Source: Arabidopsis thaliana (lineage: Eukaryota; Streptophyta; Magnoliopsida; Brassicales; Brassicaceae). From it: a stretch of 64,000 nt of DNA. Below, in pieces: positions 11,601 to 24,041 of this stretch. Both the position numbers and the translations under genes were made by a program. How positions within the stretch are numbered: the stretch's first letter is position 1; each line of letters opens with the position of its first letter. The stretch is taken from positions 20,281,261 through 20,345,260 of the forward strand of contig NC_003074.8 in the NCBI RefSeq assembly GCF_000001735.4. The letters run 5' to 3'. The notes below the pieces were generated by a model. It saw only the letters and a program-made list of their open reading frames with translations. It ran no database searches and was not told where the DNA came from.

Positions 11601-14600
11601 TGGTGTCTTTAGTTGAAATACCATGTGAAGAATTGCTGACAAACTGCTTTATACACAAAACTCAGAGGTTCATGAATAGTCCAAATCACATCAAGTAAAC
11701 GAATATATACAAATATAAATCGTATAGATAATAAAAAAAAAGTTGTGTATTCCAAAACAAAAAAGCAGTGCATGTGGATATGGTTATAGAGTAGTAAGTG
11801 AATGAATTATTGTATCGATCCGTTGATCCTAGGACTTGTTGTTATGGAGTAAACCCAAGTGAGTCCGTTCCTTCCTTCCCCAAGAGCTAGTAGAGCTCGC
11901 ACACTACTAGGACCCACACCATCACATGATCTAACGTGGAGATTGTTGGACACGTGTTAGATTCCCATTCGTTCCAGTTAGAAATATTCATTTGTCAGAA
12001 AGAAGAGAACCGATCCCTAGGCAAAACCACGTGATTGCTGATGAATGATATATTATTATTTCAAACTTGAATCTTCTTCTAATCTTTCTTCTTTGTTTAA
12101 TCAAGGAACACGTAAAACAGTTTATAAAAAAAAATCGTATCTTGTCACGTATTTTAGACAAGAGTGGGTCCTAAGGAAAACATGGGCTCTTACTTGCTCG
12201 CAAGTCACCCGCGCCCTCTCTCACCTGTTCTCTGTGCACATGCTAATCCTCCACCGACTAGATACGCATACGGTCGCATCTCGTATATTATACGTTATCA
12301 AATACGGTCAACCGTACCAAAAAAAAAGACATATAATGTTTAATTTACTAGCACCCTCTACTCCGCCAACATTTCTGTATCACATTATTACTATAACTAT
12401 AAATAATGTGTCACGGATTTGTATTACTCTTGTGATGTTAGAGCCATAGAGGTGGTGGCAATTTAATTTTTTTCATTTATTATATTTGTATATGTGTGTG
12501 ATATGGACCAACTTTATTTAGCGTACTTGTTGAGATCATGGAAAGAAATCTTTTGAGGAGTTTAGCCTTTTTCTAATACAAAGAGTAGAATTATGCTAAT
12601 ATCAAGTTAAGGTTTTAGTTCTTCAATAAATTAGGATTTAATATTTTCTATTTTTATATGATTTAAGATATTCCGGGTTAAAGCAGAAGTCTTACCAAAC
12701 TCATACATAGCGTTTCGTAAACAATTTAGATCAATGTCATACATGCGCTTGAGTTATTTTTATTGGACCTAAAATTTACTTGTTTAGAGAAACTAAGGTT
12801 TCCTACAAAAATGTACTCGTTTTAATCAATATTTGTTGAGATGTCTTAATCAATTTAAGATTAATGATCGAACAACACACATAAGAGAACGCCTTTTCAT
12901 TTTATGCCGGAAGTTATACGAACATTTTTGGCCCCAACCATATATAGGCCGAGGTTAAAAAAATTGCATAGCATAATAAGCATGACATTAAATAAAAAAG
13001 CTTAATACATTATTTTGCTATAATACATGATAGTGACGAGATGTAATGTATATATGTATATATACACATATAGTACATGACTTTATATGTTTATTTGTTA
13101 TAAATTAAAAGAAAATAACACCTACATATATAGTTTTTTTTGTCATTTGGACTTTGGAGAGTAATGGGGGAGAACTCTTTCAGAAGAAAGTGATCGTGTA
13201 TGGAGTGAAGTCCAAGTTAGTTACTGAAAATATATACTAAAAAAGGGAGAAAAAATAAAAGAAAGAAAGTGAAAAAGTAGAGCCTTAGAAAATCAGCATT
13301 AAATTAAATAGGTCGATCACATCGTTTTTTTTTTTTTTTTTATTTCTTTAGAAAAGAGTGTACTTGAAGTAAGGAAGCTAAGAGTATGGTTGAAGTTAGC
13401 TTAAGAAAATGGTGATATAGAAGATAAAATCTCAAAGGAAAACTCATTGGATATGTCTAAGAATGTGGAGTTCTTTGGATTTGAATTCATTGTGTCTTCG
13501 ATTTTTAGTGACTGTGCACAGTGTTCTCCACAAACTATTATATATATATATATATATATATTTTGGTAACCTAATCAAAGTTCATTTATCCATTTATTTT
13601 TATGATTTGTTGTATCATCATTGTTCAGTAAGACTAGAAACTTAGAAACAAATTCTTATGATTATATCTAACAGAAAAAAAAAATGATTAGATCAGTTTA
13701 CACTTTCTTAATTATCAAGATATCGTAACAAGAAAATGATCAACCCTTCACTATATGGTTTACTTTAGTTCATCTATATATTGCCTGACTTTTTAGCTAA
13801 CTAATGAAAACTAAGTTAAATTAAAAAAAAAAAAAAAATTGTTGCTTAAAGTTAAATATAATTATAATTTTTTTGAGGCCAGAATTTATATATAAAATAT
13901 ATATTTGTCTTTGCAACTTAGCAAGAAAACATCGTCCTAGGGGAAAAACTCATGAAGAACTTTTTATTTGGTTAACTCACAAGGAATATTTTGCTCTTCA
14001 TGGATTGTAATTATACAACAAATGAAGTAATGTTAGATGTTCAAGAAACACTACATTTTACACCTATAAGAAACTATATTATTGTAATCGTGAAGTCTAG
14101 TATTTATTAAAAAAAAAAAAAGCTAGTATCTATCACTTTAAAAAAAACATAGAAGCTTTTCTTTCTCTGTGTGTATAGTAGTAAAACAAAAGAAGATACA
14201 GACTGGAGTCATGTTTCCTTAAGCCTATGAGTAATAGACTTTTATGTAGTTTAACAAAAAAAAATGGTAACATGTATTTGGAAAAAGTCTATTCTTTTAC
14301 TTTGCAACACGTAGTCTAAAGAGCGAGCTTAAGCCAAAAACAATGGGAAGAAAACTAGCAAAAAAAAAGAGCAAAATAACAAAAATTAGATGATCAATAA
14401 AATATTGGAATTACATGTACGCGTAAACGTCGTATATTTTCCTTCGTGCCATTTCACCTTCCCATTATCTCATTGACTTTTCTTATCCCATATACGGTAG
14501 GAGCAAAACCATGTATGACTAGAATTATACGCGTTAAACAATTCTAGAATTTCTTACCTAAAACTAATAAATTCCGTATTTACTCTTCTAATTACGTTAA

Positions 14601-14930
14601 CTCTTTACTTAAATGACAATTTAATGGGTTTTTTTTTTATTATCTTCCTTTACATAAATAAGCTTTGTTGAAAACATAAAAATATTGATGTAACTTTAAT
14701 TTAAACCATTGATTTATAAAAACAAAAACAACTTTTTATACAGCTAAGCAAGGTTTGTGAATAAATCATCTTTGGTAAAGTCTCAATGAGATATGGAACC
14801 CACATGAGGGAGGTGAGATTACGATTTTTTTTAAAATATTTTAGAGAGAGAGAGAAGGAAAGAGACTTCCACATGAAGACAGGGTAAGGAATGGTAAAAT
14901 ACAGCTAGCAAAAGAAGTGTTTCTCACACC
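8621..14930. other. Long AT-rich intergenic region with no supported gene
   Basis: About 6.3 kb. The first few hundred bases should be the 3' UTR of the PH-START gene. The rest is AT-rich with homopolymer runs (T18 near 13325, A16 near 13822). Short open frames here, for example 10121-10369 and 12045-12449, lack family motifs and show no splice-linked extensions. G-box hexamers CACGTG occur near 11950 and 12030 and may be distal elements for BME3. I see no tRNA and no full transposon, although decayed mobile DNA is likely. Confidence 0.5.
13538..13562. repeat. (TA)n microsatellite
   Basis: About 12 uninterrupted TA units in intergenic DNA upstream of BME3. Likely length-polymorphic. Confidence 0.9.
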
Positions 14931-15696
14931 TAACTCTTTATAATAATAAGAGAGAAGCATCACCCCCATTGCTCTCCATTACTCATTTTTTTTCCCAATC
15001 AATCACTCTTCACTTCTCCCCACTCCTTACTCCTTTTTTTTTTGCCTTTCTAAGCAATCTCTCTCTTCTTCTTATATTCTCATATTTGATTCCTTTTCTC
15101 TCTCATACGATCTGCACACCACTACTAAGAACAACAGAGGTTTGATTTCCTCCTCCTCCTTCTTCATTTTTGGTTTTCTTTGGAAATTCTTGAAATTGTA
15201 ATGTTTTTTTTTGGAATCTTGATGAGTTTTTGCATAAATCAAGAAGTGTCGGTGGAGGCATTTATTTCACACCAATTGTTCTGAATTCAGTTTTGTTTTA
15301 ACACTCTTTTTTTTTTTGTAACTGAAAAATTTGTGTTTTCTTCTTGGTTTTCACACAAGAATTCTAGAAGATTGATAGATAAAATCAAGAATGCTTAATT
15401 AACGGTGACTTTTGACTTTTATAACCTTATAGTCTACTGTGATTTGAATTTGTACATAGAATGGTCCTCTTTATTTACTTATCAAAAAAAAAAAAAAAAA
15501 TCAAAAAAGGTGGGCCAAAGAATGTTTATTTTTCAAAATTTTGATTTTTAAGGTGGTTCCAAAATTTGGTTCAAAATTTTCAAAACTTATTCAGAAACTT
15601 CCTCTGTTCAAACTCTTGTCATTTTCCTCTATAATATCATTAACCCCATCTCTCATTATTTATTCCAGCTAGAGAGACTTGCAATAATTGTAAAAC
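14930..15696 (+). promoter_or_regulatory. BME3 core promoter, CT-rich 5' leader and probable leader intron
   Basis: A TATA-like TTTATAATAA lies near 14937, preceded by a GAGAGA tract near 14845. A strongly pyrimidine-rich leader covers about 14980-15130. A good donor (CAGAG followed by GTTTGA) at 15139/15140 and an acceptor (TTCCAG) at 15668 bound a probable leader intron of about 529 nt. The ATG follows 28 bases later. The splice sites are read by eye. Confidence 0.5.
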
Positions 15697-16976
15697 ATGA
15701 TTGGAACAAGCTTCCCCGAGGATCTTGATTGTGGCAACTTCTTTGACAACATGGATGATCTCATGGACTTTCCCGGTGGAGATATCGATGTCGGTTTCGG
15801 CATAGGTGACTCCGACTCTTTCCCTACCATCTGGACCACTCATCACGACACGTGGCCTGCCGCTTCTGATCCTCTCTTCTCTTCCAACACCAACTCTGAT
15901 TCATCACCTGAGCTCTATGTTCCGGTTAGTTCTACGCCCTCTTCGTAACGTATGATTTCAAACATTAAACCACAAGTTTCGTGAGTAATAATAAATGAAA
16001 TTTTGTCATTATGGGTGGCTTTTAGTTAAGTCAAGTTTGTTTTTTTCCCGCTCATTATTTGTCTTACATTGTTTGGTTAGTTTTATGCTAACTTACGCAC
16101 TCTGCTTTGTTCTGTTTTTGCCTTTGTTACCATATCACAAAGTTTCTGTTTTTATAGTTAAATGAAGTCTTTTTTTTTTGGCGCTTAATTGTTTCCCTAT
16201 CTAACAATGTTTCTTTGATTGGGGTGAAATTGCAGTTTGAGGACATTGTTAAGGTGGAAAGACCTCCAAGCTTTGTAGAGGAAACATTGGTTGAGAAGAA
16301 GGAAGATTCGTTTTCGACAAACACTGATTCATCATCTTCTCATAGCCAATTCAGGAGCTCAAGTCCAGTGTCGGTTCTCGAGAGCAGCTCCTCCTCGTCT
16401 CAAACCACCAACACAACCTCCCTTGTTCTCCCTGGAAAGCACGGTCGTCCACGCACAAAACGCCCTCGTCCACCTGTCCAGGATAAAGATAGAGTCAAAG
16501 ACAATGTGTGCGGTGGTGACTCGCGCCTCATCATTAGAATACCGAAACAGTTTCTCTCTGATCACAACAAGATGATCAACAAGAAGAAGAAGAAGAAGGC
16601 CAAGATTACTTCTTCCTCTTCTTCGTCCGGGATTGATCTTGAAGTCAATGGAAACAACGTCGATTCGTATTCTTCAGAGCAATATCCGCTTAGGAAATGT
16701 ATGCACTGTGAGGTCACCAAGACTCCACAGTGGAGGCTTGGTCCAATGGGTCCAAAGACACTTTGCAATGCGTGCGGTGTACGTTACAAATCAGGGAGGC
16801 TTTTCCCGGAGTACCGTCCAGCTGCTAGTCCAACATTTACTCCAGCTCTTCACTCAAACTCACACAAGAAAGTGGCTGAAATGAGAAACAAGAGATGCAG
16901 TGATGGTAGCTACATAACCGAAGAGAATGATCTGCAAGGGCTGATTCCGAACAATGCCTACATTGGCGTAGACTAA
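15697..16976 (+). CDS. BME3: BME3 / GATA8, class A GATA zinc-finger transcription factor
   Basis: Two coding exons, 15697-15924 and 16236-16976, encode 322 residues, the length I recall for BME3 (GATA8). The N-terminal third is acidic and resembles an activation region. A basic patch ([13 protein letters not shown]) around residue 145-155 is a probable nuclear signal, and a Lys-rich run follows. A single GATA finger has Cys231, Cys234, Cys253 and Cys256, that is C-X2-C-X18-C-X2-C, with the family signature [19 protein letters not shown]. The finger binds GATA sites. BME3 is known as a positive regulator of seed germination in Arabidopsis. The start is the first ATG after the leader intron. 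Confidence 0.95.
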
Positions 16977-18110
16977 AACATAGAGAAGATGATTCGATTT
17001 CCATGCGTTGAAGTGATTAGATATGCCAGGAGTAGGAAAGAGTCAGTGAGAAGAAAAGTTTTTAGCTTTAGAAGAGATGAAGGAAGAGAGCAATCAATTG
17101 GAGGGATTAAAAGTTAGATGAGAATTGATTGTGTTTGTATTATTTTGTATTTGTAGTGTGAATGGGCAAAAAACTCTTGAAACAGAGGAAAAGTAAGTTG
17201 AGGAAGAGCAGAAGATTTTGAAGACATTAGAGAATCATTAGGTGTTGAGTATTACATTAAATCTTCCTCTTCTTCTTTTGTTCTTTCAATTCTTTGTATT
17301 TTTATTGTGAGGATTCTCTTTTTTTTTCTTTTTTTTTTTGTAGTTGATTTGTTTAGCTAAAGGATTCTTTTTTTTTGTTTTTGTTAAAATCCAATGTTAT
17401 AAATTGTTAATTATTAAATGGTTTTCTTACCATTGAAACTAGACATTGCTAATTACATTTTTGTTTTTGTTTTGCCGACAAGCTAAATACATGTCTAACA
17501 TGACATAGTAATATTACTGGCTGATTCAAGTCTAAAATAGATTAAAAAGGTTTCTAGTTTATGAAAGTTTTTATGGTTAAGTTAGAGTTAGTGGCGAGTT
17601 TAAATCAGTGTTTTATGATACAAGCAATAATGTAAAATTAAATGGAGATGAGAGATAGAGTAACAACCACTATATCTTTTTCTAACAAGGACTTCACAAA
17701 CTAGCTTTTATGTAAATCCACCCATCTATGATGCCAATTTAAAGTAAGAGTGTTTCTTAATTTAACTACCTTTCTTTCAAAACTCACTCATTTTCTTTTT
17801 CTTTCATAATTATTGAAACTAATTTTTTCAGCATATTAAATTTGCTGAACAATGATAAAACAATATGAACGAATGATTTTAGTATTTAACTTTCGTCCTC
17901 ATGTAGCCATGTTGTTATTTTCAAACCATAAAGAGGACTTAAGAGTCGTCAGATAAAACAATGATATTTTCGTATTCGTCGATGCACTAATAACCAACTC
18001 GATTGGACAACATATCTTACTTCATTCACGATTTTGATGATTTCACCGAACAATTTTTTCTTTCTTTCTCTTTTGTCTTTTAATTATGTCATTTTCTTAC
18101 TGGATATGTT
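16977..18110. other. BME3 3' UTR and AT-rich intergenic DNA
   Basis: The 3' UTR probably extends to about 17300-17400, where T-rich stretches and AAT-rich polyadenylation-like sequence appear. Beyond this I see no coding potential. Confidence 0.5.
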
Positions 18111-18118
18111 CACTGGTC

Positions 18119-18560
18119 GAGTTGGGTCTTGGCCTAACACATAAGATATATTTATGATAGACATATCTTTTTTTTTTATCTTTTTTTGAGTTCAAAGTAG
18201 ACTTACATATGTCAAAATCCGAGACTCCCCTAACTCATGAAAAAAGTGAGACGAATTCAACTACTTTGCCGAATTTACCTGTCTTAGAAAATCAATCAAA
18301 CCCTTGAGTTGTTTGCTTGATCATACCTTCTCTTCTCCTTGTCACTTTCACTCAATACAATTGACACAAATCATCACTCGGGAATCAAGACCCAACACTT
18401 TTGTCTTGGTTGTCAGGGGCTGGGTTAAATACTACTAGGCCCAGTATCAGCCCACGTAATGTTCTTCTTTACTGTTTTGTCTATGCTCTAGTTTTTGTTT
18501 ATACATTTTCTTTGTATTCCTCATTCTCCTAACAACCCTATTGCCTGCCTATTGGTATCA
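18119..18560 (+). mobile_element. Decayed Ty1/copia-like LTR with a primer-binding-site remnant
   Basis: GTTGGGTCTTGGCCTAACAC at 18121 resembles the start of Arabidopsis copia LTRs. About 430 bases later TTGGTATCAGAATAG (about 18551) matches the first 10 bases of the usual tRNA-iMet primer site TGGTATCAGAGC. The interval also contains CAAGACCCAAC (18387-18397), the exact reverse complement of the start, so an inverted LTR fragment is an alternative. No gag or pol frame follows. This is a relic if correct. Confidence 0.4.
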
Positions 18561-20655
18561 GAATAGACCACCACTGCACGAGAAAAAACCTAAACTTGAT
18601 CGCGAGGAAAAAATTGTGTAACTAAAGTGGTCGTGGAGCGGTGGAGGTAAAACATTACTACATAGTACTGTTACAAAACAATATCTTGTAATAATTAAAA
18701 TAAAAGATAAAGTAGTAAAAATATTATTTTTTTGTCACATCATTACAATTTTCCTAATTTATGTTTAGACCATTGCTGTTTGGCATACTAAAGGTATAAG
18801 AAAGACACGCCACAGAGATCCAGTGGTATACAATTTTTATGCTTTGGAATCAACTTATTTGCTACAATGACAAACTACCAAAGTTTATTTAATTACTTTA
18901 CAAAAAGAATTATTTGGATAATCCAAAATCAAAGAGGGGAAAGTTGGATTTACATTTCCGATTAACATTTTAACGTAAAAAGGAAAAATGTGAAACATAA
19001 AGTGGGCAACTGGACATTCACGGCAACAGATCAAAAACCCTTTTTTAAATCAACTACTTAGTAAAAGAGGAATAAATTAACAGATTATCACACACACTGA
19101 TTGATAAATTAGGAGCAAATTGGTTTTAACAATTCAAAAGAAATAAACAAAGCACTAAGTTAGTTTTGGTGCTGACGAGAGTGGACGGCAAAAAAAACAG
19201 AAGATCACTATTAAGAAAGTTAAAGTTAATAGTGCAAAATATTAATGTAGGGAAAAAAATGACTACAATAATGTTCAAAGTTAAAATAAAGGACATTTTG
19301 TTGGCAAGAAGAAAAACATTAGAAACAAAAACAGAACAAGGCAAAGCTGCAAAGTCAAGTTGAGTCGGTGAAAGAGAACAACAACCAACCTTTACCCCAC
19401 TGCCATCCTCCCTAGTTTTGAACATGTGCACTTTCTTCGTTATTTACCATCACTTTTGTGTTGTCATATTCATCTTCTTCTATTCAGAGAAGACATTTAG
19501 CCAAAATTTATGTAATTTCCGAGATTAAGAACTGGTTTTCCTTTGTTTGTCACTTCAAACCAGTGATCAACAATGAAAACAGTAAATGTTACAGTGGTCT
19601 ATACCAAGATTCTAAAAGTTGAAAAGTGGAAGAGGGCATGCTAATTTGAATGAATACCCAATATTTAAGATTCTAGAAGCTCCTTTTTATCTATATATAT
19701 CAACTAAATAGTCGGCATGAAGCTCTCAAATACTTGGTCCACCTATTTATAGAGTACACAACTTTTTTGGAAACAGCTAATTGGAAAACTCTGTATTATT
19801 TAGGGTTTGGTACTAGTTCCTTTTGTTGTGCAACTATCAATAAATAACATATACCTTCTATTGATAAATCCAAATCCAAACTCTAAAGTGAGTCGCTGAA
19901 AATGAAAGTAGTAAAATTTTGTGGCCTCTCATCTCACTGTATTCATATTTCGTTTGTTGAGTGCCGACTCTACTATCCACCTATTATGAGATTCTTATGT
20001 TAAAACTTACAAAATATATTTACCTAGATTTTGTCTTTGTCCATACTCTTCCATGTCTCGGGATCAGAACAAAACAACTAGTTTACGTGCTTTTTTGGAA
20101 GGTCTTATAGTAGTAATACCAACAGAGCTACAGATAATGGATTAAATACATGTAACCAACAAATGTTATATTACTTTTATAAAATAATTATAAATCAATG
20201 AAAAAAATTCCTTATGAATCGCTAAATTTTCAAGAACTCAAAACCTTATTCGGTTTTCATAATGAGCAATGATGAATACATGTTATACGTCGAATTATTA
20301 TTTTGGATTCTCAAGCCGGCCCTTTGCTATCTTATTTTCTCCTTTACAACATTTTTTAACCCCATTGTCAAAGAGTCGGCTTTGAGCCCATGATTGTAAT
20401 GAATGGATAGCTTGAATATTGCGACCACACTAATAATTCCCGTCAAATATTTGTTTAACTTAATGTATGACACATGTATTTTACGAGCAAATAAATTCAA
20501 AAAATTTAAGCATTAGCGAAAACATTGTTTCTCCGCTCCACAAGACACTAAAACATAAATAATGAATTAAATCAGTCATTCTACAGAAAATTAATCACCG
20601 TAGTCGGTTGCCATCATTCCAAAACCTTAAAAAAAACCCATGTAAAATGATCATT
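18561..20655. other. AT-rich intergenic DNA upstream of PIP2;5
   Basis: No supported gene. The open frames at 19126-19431 (-) and 19166-19363 (+) overlap each other, are low in complexity and lack domains. Confidence 0.5.
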
Positions 20656-20856
20656 AACAACAACAACAACAACAACCAAACCAACAAAAATTAAAGTAAA
20701 AACAGAGTCCAAAGCCTCGTCACATCTGCCCATAAATACCCTTCACCGACTCACCATCTTACCACATCAATTCTCTCATATCTCTCTCTCACTTTCGAAT
20801 ATATCTTAAGATAACAGAGACACATACTCTTAAGTTTGGTGAAGAATAAGAAGACA
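20656..20856 (+). promoter_or_regulatory. PIP2;5 proximal promoter and leader with an (AAC)n tract
   Basis: An AAC microsatellite (about seven units from 20656) precedes a TATA-like CATAAATACC at 20731-20740. A CT-rich leader (CTCATATCTCTCTCTCAC) follows, and the ATG is at 20857. The spacing from the TATA-like site to the CT-rich initiation region is reasonable for a plant core promoter. Confidence 0.5.
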
Positions 20857-22478
20857 ATGACGAAGGAAGTGGTTGGTGATAAGAGATCTTTCTCCGGGAA
20901 AGACTATCAAGACCCACCACCTGAACCTCTATTCGACGCTACTGAGCTTGGGAAGTGGTCTTTCTACAGAGCTCTCATCGCTGAGTTCATAGCCACTCTC
21001 CTTTTCCTCTATGTCACTATTATGACTGTCATCGGTTACAAGAGCCAGACCGATCCAGCCCTGAATCCTGACCAGTGTACAGGCGTTGGCGTCCTTGGTA
21101 TCGCATGGGCCTTTGGTGGCATGATCTTCATCCTCGTCTACTGCACCGCCGGCATCTCTGGTCTGATCTCTCTCTTTCTCTTTTTACATCGCTCATTTGT
21201 AATAAAATTCAAACGTAGTTTGGTTTGGTGTTAAAGCTCACATAAATGTTTTGGTTCAACGTATTTTAATGAAACAGGTGGGCATATTAATCCGGCAGTG
21301 ACTTTTGGGCTGTTGTTGGCTCGGAAAGTGACGTTGGTGAGAGCAGTGATGTACATGGTGGCTCAGTGCCTCGGTGCCATTTGTGGTGTGGCTTTGGTCA
21401 AGGCCTTCCAGTCTGCTTACTTCACCCGCTACGGTGGTGGCGCAAATGGTCTCTCTGACGGTTACAGCATCGGCACCGGTGTTGCAGCCGAGATCATTGG
21501 TACATTCGTCTTAGTCTACACCGTCTTCTCTGCCACTGATCCCAAGAGGAGTGCGCGTGACTCTCACGTTCCTGTAAGCCTATTATTTTCCCCTTAAGAT
21601 TATTTATTTTAAAAGAATGTGACATGATTATGTTACAACAGAGAGAGGTTTAGTCATGGTTAGATAATTTAGAAATTCATCGCATTAATGGAAACAGTAG
21701 CATACCCGTGTCCTATACGGCGCTCTACTTATCATAAAGATTTAGCCGTAGAAATTGTATGCTTGTTGACAATTTTGTTTTTACTAAAATCAAAATTTAA
21801 ATTCGAAATTCATATTTAGAATCGAATTAAGAAAAAATAAAATAGACCGTACAATATATCACGGATATATTGCGACTGTAGCTTCTAGATTCGTCATTAT
21901 AATAAAATGCATAAAGGACATCGATGATCTTAAACTTTTTTTTGTCTTTCATGTCTCTCTCCATAACATATGTCCTTTATTTGGACATGGTCCCAACTCC
22001 ATTTGTAACCACGTATACTACTCCCAAACATAACTATATGAATATTATTCTGGACTGTACTATTTGTCTCGTGATTAGTAACATTTCATTATTTTTTGTT
22101 GTTGGTGGTGATGGTGTGGTGATTGAAGGTATTGGCTCCATTGCCAATTGGATTTGCAGTGTTCATCGTTCACTTAGCTACAATCCCAATCACGGGCACT
22201 GGTATCAACCCTGCAAGAAGTCTCGGAGCTGCAATCATCTACAACAAGGACAAAGCTTGGGACCATCATGTACGTTATACTATATCATATATTTTACTTC
22301 TTCGTTTTTGATATTACCAAGGTTTTCAATTTATTAGTGTTTTCTATAATTACTACAGTGGATATTCTGGGTGGGTCCGTTTGCTGGTGCAGCCATCGCA
22401 GCTTTCTACCATCAGTTTGTGTTGAGGGCTGGTGCGATTAAGGCGCTCGGGTCTTTCAGGAGCCAGCCTCACGTTTAA
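20857..22478 (+). CDS. PIP2;5: PIP2;5 plasma-membrane aquaporin
   Basis: Four exons, 20857-21160, 21278-21573, 22129-22269 and 22359-22478, join in frame to 286 residues. The two pore half-helices carry NPA motifs ([11 protein letters not shown] and [11 protein letters not shown]). The selectivity-filter arginine follows the second NPA. The plasma-membrane-intrinsic signature is clear: the N-terminal [27 protein letters not shown] in loop C, and a C-terminal [10 protein letters not shown] tail with phosphorylatable serine. Six membrane spans are expected. PIP2 proteins move water across the plasma membrane as tetramers. The short N-terminus and longer tail mark PIP2 rather than PIP1. The ATG at 20857 is preferred over an upstream in-frame GTG. 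Intron 2 is the largest at 555 nt. Confidence 0.96.
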
Positions 22479-23157
22479 CTTTGATATGCTCTTCCCTGAG
22501 TACATCAAAGAGAGAAAAAGAGAAGATAATAAGAGAGGCTTGTAATTTTATCTTGTGTAGACGGTTGGAGCCAAGTGACGTGTAGTACTAGTATCTAATT
22601 TCTAGCTTTGGTGAGGAGAGATATTTTGAAGTGTCGCTTGCGGGCCAACTTTGAATTGCTACTTCTATGATTAAATCTATGTCTCTACTCCTTGACTATT
22701 AAGATTGCTCTATTTATTAGTACTAAATATTCCTTATATATGATCAACGTAAGTCCCGAGTATTTCTTTAAATTACACATGAAAGTATAAATTTACATGT
22801 GAAAGTGGAATAGTGTGGTTCCACATCAATGAGATTATCAGATTACCTTCCAAGTTTCAATCGAACTATGTTGTGGTTCCTTGTAGTTTGGAAAGTAATC
22901 TCATTTGATGTTATTGGCATAGTGTAGTGAGTGGATTGGACGGTGATGGAAAAGACTCATCGAGAGGTCAAATAAAGTGGCCATCAACCTCTTCATAAAG
23001 AAAGCTTTTACAACTTTTGTGTTTCATGCGCATTTTTGAAACACATCATGACGAAAATAAGTTTAGTTTCGCAGAAATCTATGGAGAAATCTAATCTCTA
23101 GATTTCAAACTAGCATCATGTTCAAAAGTAAGGTTTTAGACCATCTTTATAAAAATT
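22479..23157. other. PIP2;5 3' UTR and intergenic DNA
   Basis: The 3' UTR probably reaches about 22700. At 22853-22920 an imperfect inverted repeat (AGATTACCTTCCAA / TTGGAAAGTAATCT) is visible. No gene is seen. Confidence 0.45.
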
Positions 23158-23214
23158 TTATAACTAACAAAATGATTTAAAATCTTTTATATAAGAGATT
23201 TTTGTTAGTTATAA
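23158..23214. repeat. Perfect 15-bp inverted repeat, MITE-like hairpin
   Basis: TTATAACTAACAAAA at 23158-23172 is the exact reverse complement of TTTTGTTAGTTATAA at 23200-23214, with a 27-nt spacer. The flanks (AGACCATCTTTATAAAA and TAAGACATGTCTCTTAAC) resemble common non-autonomous elements of Brassicaceae intergenic DNA. I could not fix the element ends or a target duplication. Confidence 0.5.
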
Positions 23215-23368
23215 GACATGTCTCTTAACATAAAAAAATTATTTTAAAAAATCATTAATAATAATATTTTTAATCATCTTTCATATGAAATACAAGAAAT
23301 CATCATCATACACATTTTACTTTTCGTTTCCAGTATTACGAAAGATAATTTTTGTAACCAATTTCTTT

Positions 23369-23400
<32 letters not shown>

Positions 23401-23469
23401 TTAACCAAATTGTTATTATGCAGAATATATGTATAAACTATAAAGTACTGTGTGGAAGCTCTTTTGGCC

Positions 23470-23540
23470 CAATAATTGATCAGTAGTTCATTAATGCTTC
23501 TACATGAAGATGTATGAGGTTCGAGTCCCAACTACTGGAA
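23470..23540 (+). repeat. tRNA-like Pol III box region, possible SINE head
   Basis: GGTTCGAGTCC at 23518-23528 is a perfect Pol III B box. TGATCAGTAG at 23477-23486 is a weak A box 41 bases upstream. The sequence between does not fold into a normal anticodon arm, so it is not a functional tRNA. SINEs of Arabidopsis (RathE families) have such heads; a T-rich tract (23366-23400) lies on the other side. Confidence 0.35.
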
Positions 23541-23680
23541 TTTATTAGGAAATTTGCAGATTGATGGAGGCAAGTGTGCAGGACATCTACAACGATATAC
23601 AATTATATCCGTTTGCCAAAATTTCTACGCAAAGAAGATATTGAATGTGTCTATATGCTTTAATAAATTTAATTTGTAGT

Positions 23681-23685
23681 CACAC
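23681..23685. repeat. Target-site duplication, left copy (CACAC)
   Basis: CACAC directly precedes the left LTR and is repeated directly after the right LTR at 28908-28912. Five base pairs is the usual size for Ty3/gypsy integration. Confidence 0.9.
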
Positions 23686-24027
23686 TAATACAGTAAAACC
23701 ACACCACAACACAATCAATCAACCAAAGCAATCATCTACAACTCCGATTACTTATTATTACGATGTAAATAACAAATGAAACCCAATGTTCATAAAACAA
23801 GGGATTTCTGGATTCACCTCGCAAGAATCGACGTTCTATGCAGAGGATGAATCTCGGAATGTTTTCAGAGAGAAAGGAATAACAACAACTTCAACGATAA
23901 CATGAAAATGACGATGACACTTGATATTTATTAGCTTCAGCTCTACGCACACTTGATTTGAATCACAACCGTCCATTGATCTTCTAATCACAGCCGTCCA
24001 CGTGGCCTTACTCAATATCCTGTATCA
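23686..24027 (-). repeat. 3' LTR of the gypsy element
   Basis: 342 bp, 98.8% identical to the other LTR apart from one extra G in AAAATGACGATG. In element orientation it carries a palindromic CCACGTGG (23998-24005) and two copies of GGACGGCTGTGATT (one has a substitution in this LTR). Confidence 0.96.
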
Positions 24028-24041
24028 AATCCTCCCTCCTT
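24028..24041 (-). other. Polypurine tract of the gypsy element
   Basis: AAGGAGGGAGGATT in element orientation immediately precedes the 3' LTR. It primes plus-strand DNA synthesis in such elements. The pol stop codon TAA (24042-24040) overlaps its first bases, so coding sequence runs right up to the tract. Confidence 0.9.

Noticed and set aside
15640..16768. Antisense frames over BME3 (15640-15846, 16359-16565, 16562-16768)
   Set aside because: They mirror the GATA factor coding sequence; the plus-strand model explains the region fully.
22853..22920. Imperfect inverted repeat downstream of PIP2;5 as a microRNA precursor
   Set aside because: The arms match over only about 14 bases with a long loop, too little for a plant pre-miRNA foldback.
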